DNA of 64,000 nt. Origin: Campylobacteraceae bacterium. GTDB lineage: Bacteria > Campylobacterota > Campylobacteria > Campylobacterales > Campylobacteraceae. The DNA is taken from positions 1 through 64,000 of the forward strand of contig JAISGD010000019.1 of assembly GCA_031263195.1 (NCBI GenBank), in the 5' to 3' direction. Each line of letters starts with the position of its first letter. Within the stretch, counting starts at the first letter, position 1. This document shows, in pieces, positions 59,601 through 64,000 of this stretch. Both the position numbers and the translations under genes were made by a program. The notes beneath the pieces are model-generated. The model was given only the letters and a program-made list of their open reading frames with translations, was not told the origin of the DNA and made no database searches.

Positions 59601-60061
59601 TAATCGTTGGCAATGGAAAAATTTTATCTGGATTGGAAAAACTTGCTGCTTCTTTTAATGTAAGCGATAAAGTTTCATTTACAGGAGCCGTTGCACATAA
59701 AGATGTACAACAATATTTTAGCTTGATTAATGCTATAACTATTCCGAGAAAACCTCATAAAGTTTGCCAGCTTGTTTCGCCGTTAAAGCCACTTGAAGCT
59801 ATGGGTATGGAGATTCCGCTCATTGTCTCAGACGTATCTGCTTTAAAAGAGATGGTTAAAGACGAACAAACCGGACTTATCCATAAAACAGATGATCCTG
59901 ATTCTCTTGCAGAAGCTATTTTACGATTAGCTCAAAATCCTGCATTAAGAGAACAGCTTGCAAAAAATGCAAAAGAAGAAGTTATCACCAATAAAACATG
60001 GAACAAAGTTACAAAAGATATATCAAGGCATTATGAAACGCTTATAAAAAGTAGAGGATAA
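56681..60061 (+). CDS. Fused UDP-ManNAc dehydrogenase (WecC-like), coiled-coil linker and family-4 glycosyltransferase
   Basis: 1126 residues in one uninterrupted frame. Residues 1-430: nucleotide-sugar 6-dehydrogenase with IIGLGYIGLPTAAMFA, VPTPFKGRHKPD, ESTSPVGTTEQ, catalytic Cys260 in QPGCGVGGHC and KPDIDDLRESPA. Residues about 432-525: charged coiled coil. 549-562: a hydrophobic stretch. About 590-700: helical, TPR-like. About 720-1126: GT-B glycosyltransferase family 4 with YEVRGFWEY, FAPNALDIEKFYP, VIGYIGSIVNYEGLDTLIEA and PLKPLEAMGMEIPLIVS. It would oxidise UDP-ManNAc to UDP-ManNAcA and then transfer a sugar; channelling is my inference. WecC is normally a separate protein of about 420 residues. 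Confidence 0.88.
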   Translation: MSDKTVSIIGLGYIGLPTAAMFAASGIKVVGVDVNSYAVDTINQGKIHIVEPELDKLVSDVVANGYLRAVTKSIAADVFIIAVPTPFKGRHKPDISYIESAAEAIAPVIKKGDLVILESTSPVGTTEQMAEWLSYARPDLTFPQTHGEDSDIRIAHCPERVLPGRILKELEENDRIIGGITPKCSYEAAKLYKTFVKGECIITNAKTAEMCKLTENSFRDVNIAFANELSVICDKLGINVWELISLANRHPRVNILQPGCGVGGHCIAVDPWFIVSKSPKEAKLIRMAREVNNYKREWVVGKIDEAVSIFLAKNPTKNKDNIKIACFGLAFKPDIDDLRESPAVEIVKEIADQYKNILVVEPNIKELPRKLKLENIRLCTFDYALDNSDIVLLLVEHKEFKEVQPKIHPDQYIVDTKGIWDSSKFVKALSEKQRLNYAEELRISQVQKIEIEKQEQDKEIYYEGVFSEYQSKVEDLTNRLTEHQRNLKIFEISEKTLKEQLKYQQIALEKEEKQHRDTILKRTNETEAIRSSVPFLLGKALIESKKSFKNLILFPFIIYSISKQSKIQNKSIAKVKENITASNCNKSLIEHIDVIYVEQGLEAAEFFIENKIKSNRDKASALVRLSRLVLNINTYESARIARKSVELDPRIFRIKWLAFLLFDTGSIIESSAMLDSLPETIVMNEAEKNKAKYIKGCCAIFQKPPKILHAKISTIKSIDKKILYVASSSLPHQTTGYTTRTHAILKGICANGWDVTCTTRPGYPFDRNDLSVKYSDGVYELDGIIYEFLKGKGRRETPLDEYIYESAEILKKEMIQKCPSIVHAASNYEAGLPALIAAKELGIPFIYEVRGFWEYTSASKIEEWEKTERFALDYQLEALVAQNADLVITLNMAMADELVLRGVRREKIVFAPNALDIEKFYPVTKSNILAEKLGLKDDDFVIGYIGSIVNYEGLDTLIEAFCKVCQKIQNAKLLIVGNGKILSGLEKLAASFNVSDKVSFTGAVAHKDVQQYFSLINAITIPRKPHKVCQLVSPLKPLEAMGMEIPLIVSDVSALKEMVKDEQTGLIHKTDDPDSLAEAILRLAQNPALREQLAKNAKEEVITNKTWNKVTKDISRHYETLIKSRG

Positions 60062-60068
60062 AGAGTAG

Positions 60069-60143
60069 ATGAGCAAAAAACACTTACTTTTATCGCGTTT
60101 TGATTTTAAATTTATAGTTGACAAAAGAAAAGATGGTAGATAG
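60069..60143 (+). CDS. Possible 24-residue leader peptide or gene remnant
   Basis: An ATG 7 bp after the preceding stop, with an AGAGGATAAAGAG purine-rich ribosome site, opens a 24-codon frame (MSKKHLLLSRFDFKFIVDK and four more codons) that ends at 60141-60143, 11 bp inside the next gene in another frame. Its start (K-H-L-L-L-S-R-F) resembles the N terminus of some glycosyltransferases. It may be a translated leader that couples to the next gene, or the remnant of a deleted gene. Confidence 0.35.
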   Translation: MSKKHLLLSRFDFKFIVDKRKDGR

Positions 60144-62772
60144 TACATTGCGTGATAATCTTGATTTCATCGAACACATGCATATAAAAGATGATTCCCA
60201 TAATTTCGTTATAAATCCTATAGCATTTGGCAGATATGAGTTTGAATTTAAACTAAGCAGTGATGATAAGGAATATTTGGAAGGTGCTATAGCTTCTTTT
60301 GAATTTAATAAAGAGTCCGAGTTGCTTGAGGGATTGTTCAAATCTCAAGTGAAAAATATGGGTTACTTTCGTTATCTACAAACTTCAAGAGATGGAGCGA
60401 TAACAAAATTTATTATAGATATACCGCAAGATGTGGAGCTGAATAAAATAAAGATTATTCCATGGAGTGCAAAAACAATCCCTATATTCTTAGACGACAT
60501 AAAAGTAACAAAACAGCATGATAAGATAACGCTTTCTGTGTCAGCAGATGATACTAAGATATATGCCTCCATAGCTCCTTTTCAAGATGAAAATTATGCC
60601 TTTTATGTGATACGTAACGATGAAGTTATTTATCGTCAAACATATACGTCCCAAAACAGTTTTGAATTTATGCACGATAAAATCTTAGGTAGACATCGCG
60701 TCAAAGGATATGCCCGCTCAAAAAATGGGCTTACAGGCAGAGGGCTTTCACAGGATATGTTTGTTTTTGGACAAGAGCGTCCACTGGAAAATATCTCAAA
60801 AGATAAATTGAGAGATACATATTTGCTTATAAAATCCGGCAATTACAGTTTTCATTGTTTATATTTTGAAGGTAAAGTAAATAATCTTTTTGTCTTATTA
60901 AGTGGAGCTATAGATAGAAACAAGAGAAAACCACCGTATTTTACAAGATGGAAATGGAGAGATAAATTTCCGGGTCACATTATTTGCATATCCGACCCTA
61001 CGCTTTTACTTAACGAAACCATAGAACTTGGTTGGTATATCGGCTCTGAAAAGTATAATGCTACGGACGATATGGCGAAGTTAGTCAAACATATCGCAAA
61101 GATACTTGGAGTTCCGAATGAACGTATAATCTCCTATGGCTCATCTGGCGGCGGTTTTGGAGCTTTAATGCTTGCAAGCAAGATAGATGGTTCATTGGCT
61201 GTTGCTATAAATCCGCAAACTAATGTTCTTAGCCATTATCAAAGAGTTGAAAAAATGGTTGATGTATGTTTCTCCGGTAGAGATCAAGAGTTTATAGAAA
61301 AAAACTATAATGATAGAATATGCGTGCAAAAAGCTTTGAAAAACTCAAACTCTCGTGTTTTTATAATACAAAACACTCTTGATGAATTTCATTGGAAAAA
61401 CCACTATCCTCCGTTTGCAAAAGAGATGGAACTGCCTTTGGTTTCCGGCATTTCTAAAAATGGCAAACATAAAGCCATCATATATAATGACCCAAAAGGA
61501 CATGGTGAAGAATCATCGGAAATATTCGCAGAGATTATACGCAATATAGATGAAATATTAAACAATGATACTATAAAGATATTTTCTTCTCAAAGTAAGA
61601 AAGCTATAAATACATACATAGAATTTGATGAAAAGATATATAATCTGACTTTTGAGTTAATCGAGATGGAAAATAAAAAGAGTATGTATTTTATGCAGGA
61701 TTGTATATTTGAAGATGGTACAAGAGAAATAATTGCGTTAAATTATAATCGAACAGCAATATACTCATCTTTTGATGTGGGTTTAACATGGCAGCTCAGA
61801 TATATATCAGTGAAATGGCTTGGTAGGATAATAACAGTATTTACTACTTCTTTTCAAGAAAAGTTGGTATGGGTTGAGGGTGGTTATTTGTATCACTTTG
61901 ATGGTAATGAGCAACTGATGGCTTTACACAATGACAGACAATATCCTTGGCATGGTTCTCAAGGTATAGGAGAATCAGAAAATGGTGTTATTATGTATGC
62001 TGAGTATTGTTCAAAACACCATGAAAATGAAATTATACCGCTTAACGTTTGGAGATATAGATTTGATACAAAGGAGTGGAAAAAGATATTTACATTACAA
62101 ACGACTATGCAGCCAAACAAAGAGATATTTAGCGATATACGCCATTTTCACATATGCAGACCAAATCCTTTAAATAAAAATCAATGGATATTAAGTACAG
62201 GTGATAAAGACACACATTGTCGTATGTGGATAAGCAGTGACGAGGGTGACAATTGGCAGGAGCTAACAAACTTTAAGCCTGCTCCAAAATCACCATATAC
62301 TAACAGCAATTCTGTTTTTAGATTTGTACAATATGCTGTTACAATAAATGGAGATTTAATATGGGGTACAGATGATACAAACCTCTCAACTACTCGTCAA
62401 TCAGCGATTATAAAAATGAGTATTAAAGAAGATAGAAAACAATCTGAAATTTTAACATGGCTTGGGGATAATTGTATACGAAATATTATCTCTTGCGGTA
62501 ATGACATCTTTTTGCTATTATCGGAGGCAAAAACTACCATATATTATGCAGATTGTTTTTTGTATCATTTAAGAACAAACAAATTAGTACATATTCCCTT
62601 GCCTATGCTAAACAATAAAACGACAAAGTCTGGTTTTACATATTCTTTTGGTTCTACAATGATGGTCAACAATGCCGCTTTTGTGTATACAAGCTATATT
62701 TTGACAAAAGAAAATCGCGGAATAATCAAAATATCATTTAATGAAATAGAGCAAAATGATAAGAGAATATGA
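60133..62772 (+). CDS. Alpha/beta-hydrolase domain fused to an Asp-box (BNR) beta-propeller
   Basis: 879 residues from the ATG at 60133 (a TTG at 60118 is an alternative). Residues about 1-225: beta-rich N-terminal region. About 230-475: alpha/beta-hydrolase-like domain with a nucleophile elbow SYGSSGGGFGAL (G-x-S-x-G, Ser338), PKGHGEE (His457) and candidate acid Asp417. About 495-879: repeats with two Asp boxes, SFDVGLTW (546-553) and SSDEGDNW (701-708), the S/x-D-x-G-x-T/N-W mark of sialidase-like propellers. No signal peptide. The hydrolase half resembles proteins annotated in capsule loci of the XcbB/CpsF type. Role in glycan acyl modification or trimming is a guess; enzyme class unproved. 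Confidence 0.8.
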   Translation: MVDSTLRDNLDFIEHMHIKDDSHNFVINPIAFGRYEFEFKLSSDDKEYLEGAIASFEFNKESELLEGLFKSQVKNMGYFRYLQTSRDGAITKFIIDIPQDVELNKIKIIPWSAKTIPIFLDDIKVTKQHDKITLSVSADDTKIYASIAPFQDENYAFYVIRNDEVIYRQTYTSQNSFEFMHDKILGRHRVKGYARSKNGLTGRGLSQDMFVFGQERPLENISKDKLRDTYLLIKSGNYSFHCLYFEGKVNNLFVLLSGAIDRNKRKPPYFTRWKWRDKFPGHIICISDPTLLLNETIELGWYIGSEKYNATDDMAKLVKHIAKILGVPNERIISYGSSGGGFGALMLASKIDGSLAVAINPQTNVLSHYQRVEKMVDVCFSGRDQEFIEKNYNDRICVQKALKNSNSRVFIIQNTLDEFHWKNHYPPFAKEMELPLVSGISKNGKHKAIIYNDPKGHGEESSEIFAEIIRNIDEILNNDTIKIFSSQSKKAINTYIEFDEKIYNLTFELIEMENKKSMYFMQDCIFEDGTREIIALNYNRTAIYSSFDVGLTWQLRYISVKWLGRIITVFTTSFQEKLVWVEGGYLYHFDGNEQLMALHNDRQYPWHGSQGIGESENGVIMYAEYCSKHHENEIIPLNVWRYRFDTKEWKKIFTLQTTMQPNKEIFSDIRHFHICRPNPLNKNQWILSTGDKDTHCRMWISSDEGDNWQELTNFKPAPKSPYTNSNSVFRFVQYAVTINGDLIWGTDDTNLSTTRQSAIIKMSIKEDRKQSEILTWLGDNCIRNIISCGNDIFLLLSEAKTTIYYADCFLYHLRTNKLVHIPLPMLNNKTTKSGFTYSFGSTMMVNNAAFVYTSYILTKENRGIIKISFNEIEQNDKRI

Positions 62773-62979
62773 AAATATTACCAGTGTATCAATGACAAAA
62801 TTAGAGCAAGAGTTGAGTGCAGGATGGTCAATAGGAAAATATCCTACTATCAAACTTAATGAAAAAATTCCATGGGAGATGACTTCAGATATATAGGAGT
62901 TGGAAGTTTCACATTCAGTATAGAAAGAGTGCTGGATGACGGTATCATTTATAAAAAGCAAAGGACAGATATAAAATGA
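62756..62979 (+). pseudogene. Small gene broken by an apparent one-base frameshift
   Basis: Two frames join into one short protein. The first (ATG at 62756, overlapping the previous gene by 17 bp) reads MIREYENITSVSMTKL to NEKIPWE and stops at 62894-62896. The second reads DDFRYIGVGSFTFSIERVL to DIK and stops at 62977-62979, inside the next gene's ATG. One extra G in the GGG at 62873-62876 would rebuild P-W-G-D-D-F in one frame of about 74 codons. The second part is well conserved in character (aromatic, charged). Family unknown. Confidence 0.6.
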
Positions 62980-64000
62980 GATTTGTTTGGAAAGAGAAAA
63001 AAGGTACATCAAAATATCGTTTGACTTTTAGAGATGCTAAAACCAATGATATAATTTCCTTAAAAGAGGTTATAGGGCAAGTAGAGTTTAATATACCTGA
63101 AGAGTTAAATCAATACGGTGATGATCTATTACTTAGGGTTGAATATTTTGAAGACAGTATCAAAAAATATATAGTTTGGTTTCCGTATTTTCATCCATTT
63201 TATGGTATTCAAAAAACAAAATTAAAAATAAAATCTTCTATTGACAATGATGGATTTCCGTTGCGCTTAATACTCAAAGATATCAATAATAATACTTTAT
63301 TGGATTATGTCTATCTTGGCGAAACATTTTATGTACCCGATAATTTGATTGCTTTGGAGAGAAATACTAAGTATAGATTTCTTAAGTTTGACCATAAGAC
63401 AAAAAAATGGAATTGGGATGTAGATAATGGAGGATACAAATATCTGTTTTTATCACATTTAAGCCTCAAATCTACAAAACCTTTAGAGGGTAAATTTGTG
63501 ATTGCTGAAAGAAGAGATGGTTTAGGTGCTAGATTAACTGCCGTTTTTAATGCCATATTGATATCGGAAGTAACAGGTATATCGTTTTATGTTTATTGGT
63601 CAAAAAGTGGTATCGGAAAAGAATTTCACTCTGTTGAATCTGTCGATAGCATTTTTTCGAAAGAGTTTATAAAAAATCATCTGCTTGGAGAAAAAGTGTC
63701 TGAAAAATTCAGGCTTATACCATATTGTCGAGAAAATATAAAAAATATAAAAGATTTTTGGATAGAGTCTATAAATCAAGATAATTGCATAGCTGGACAT
63801 GGCTATTTACTGGATATGCCTCGTATGTCTGGTGAAGAAAAACATATGTGGACAAAAAGAGTTTTAAATAAACTTGATTTTTCGGAAGAGATAAAACTTG
63901 CCATAAAAGAAGCTTATAATATTCCTTTACCAAGAAGTGTTGTAGCCATACATATAAGATCTGGAGATGTAGTTTATGGAAAATATGAAACACGCATAAC
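62976..64000 (+). CDS. Fucosyltransferase-like protein with HIRSGD motif (partial, runs off the window)
   Basis: An open frame from the ATG at 62976 (overlapping the previous stop, ATGA) to the window end: 341 codons without a stop. Residues 1-about 110 look like a fibronectin-III-type domain (FVWKEKKGTSKYRLTF, LLLRVEYF). Then FVIAERRDGLGARLTAVFNA (about 177-195), the donor-site block of HxRxGD-type fucosyltransferases, and AIHIRSGDVVYG (HIRSGD at 326-331), the GDP-fucose-binding motif of the GT11/GT23/GT65 superfamily. It is probably a glycosyltransferase with an added N-terminal domain; the donor could be GDP-fucose. The C terminus is outside the window. Confidence 0.75.
   Translation, partial: MRFVWKEKKGTSKYRLTFRDAKTNDIISLKEVIGQVEFNIPEELNQYGDDLLLRVEYFEDSIKKYIVWFPYFHPFYGIQKTKLKIKSSIDNDGFPLRLILKDINNNTLLDYVYLGETFYVPDNLIALERNTKYRFLKFDHKTKKWNWDVDNGGYKYLFLSHLSLKSTKPLEGKFVIAERRDGLGARLTAVFNAILISEVTGISFYVYWSKSGIGKEFHSVESVDSIFSKEFIKNHLLGEKVSEKFRLIPYCRENIKNIKDFWIESINQDNCIAGHGYLLDMPRMSGEEKHMWTKRVLNKLDFSEEIKLAIKEAYNIPLPRSVVAIHIRSGDVVYGKYETRI

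Overview
The window is AT-rich bacterial DNA whose gene content and order point to the phylum Campylobacterota (order Campylobacterales, genus not resolved). The best evidence is the run rplU-rpmA-obgE-proB-fmt-birA-parA-parB-atpF'-atpF-atpH-atpA-atpG-atpD-atpC-exbB-exbD-tonB-tolB-pal-cpoB, the clusters fabI-tpiA-pgk-gap and alaS-maf-pbpA, and the single-domain ProB and BirA. All three clusters have close counterparts in Campylobacter jejuni. There is one tRNA (Arg, anticodon GCG) and no rRNA, CRISPR array, transposase or prophage gene that I could see.

Layout. 1-9.7 kb is a mosaic accessory region: two tandem cysteine-rich Sel1-repeat proteins, a decayed copy of a periplasmic binding-protein gene, a lone CsgG-family lipoprotein, an intact orphan binding protein, a cysteine-desulfurase-like enzyme, and a Zn/Cd-type P1B ATPase with its SmtB/ArsR repressor and a perfect 40-bp palindromic operator over the promoter. 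10-16.4 kb holds cell-wall and division genes (ftsI, ftsW, murG), two exporters and the tRNA. 16.4-24.5 kb has a gene-poor gap with a hairpin element, a leucine-rich-repeat protein, then alaS-maf-ABC ATPase-pbpA. 24.5-40.9 kb is one long leftward operon joining ribosomal proteins, chromosome partitioning, F1 and stalk subunits of ATP synthase, and the Tol-Pal envelope machine, which is powered by the proton-motive force. 41-55 kb contains small lipoproteins, flavin and glycolytic enzymes, fabI, a broken 5'-nucleotidase gene, an orphan peptide/nickel-type permease, rsfS, dapE, ridA, a glutamine amidotransferase and mqo.

55.4-64 kb is the start of a surface-polysaccharide locus and the most unusual part. 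Eleven TA dinucleotide repeats sit just upstream of wecB. Next come a 1126-residue fusion of a WecC-type dehydrogenase, a coiled-coil/helical linker and a family-4 glycosyltransferase; an 879-residue protein joining an alpha/beta-hydrolase domain to a sialidase-like Asp-box propeller; a small gene broken by an apparent one-base frameshift; and the start of an HIRSGD-motif fucosyltransferase-like protein that runs off the window. WecB plus the WecC domain would make UDP-ManNAcA, and the other proteins would build or trim the glycan.

The window also shows gene decay (three broken genes) and three candidate hypermutable tracts: a G8 run inside ftsW, the (TA)11 tract, and the frameshift site near 62.85 kb. 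Functions are assigned by reading motifs; no database search was run.
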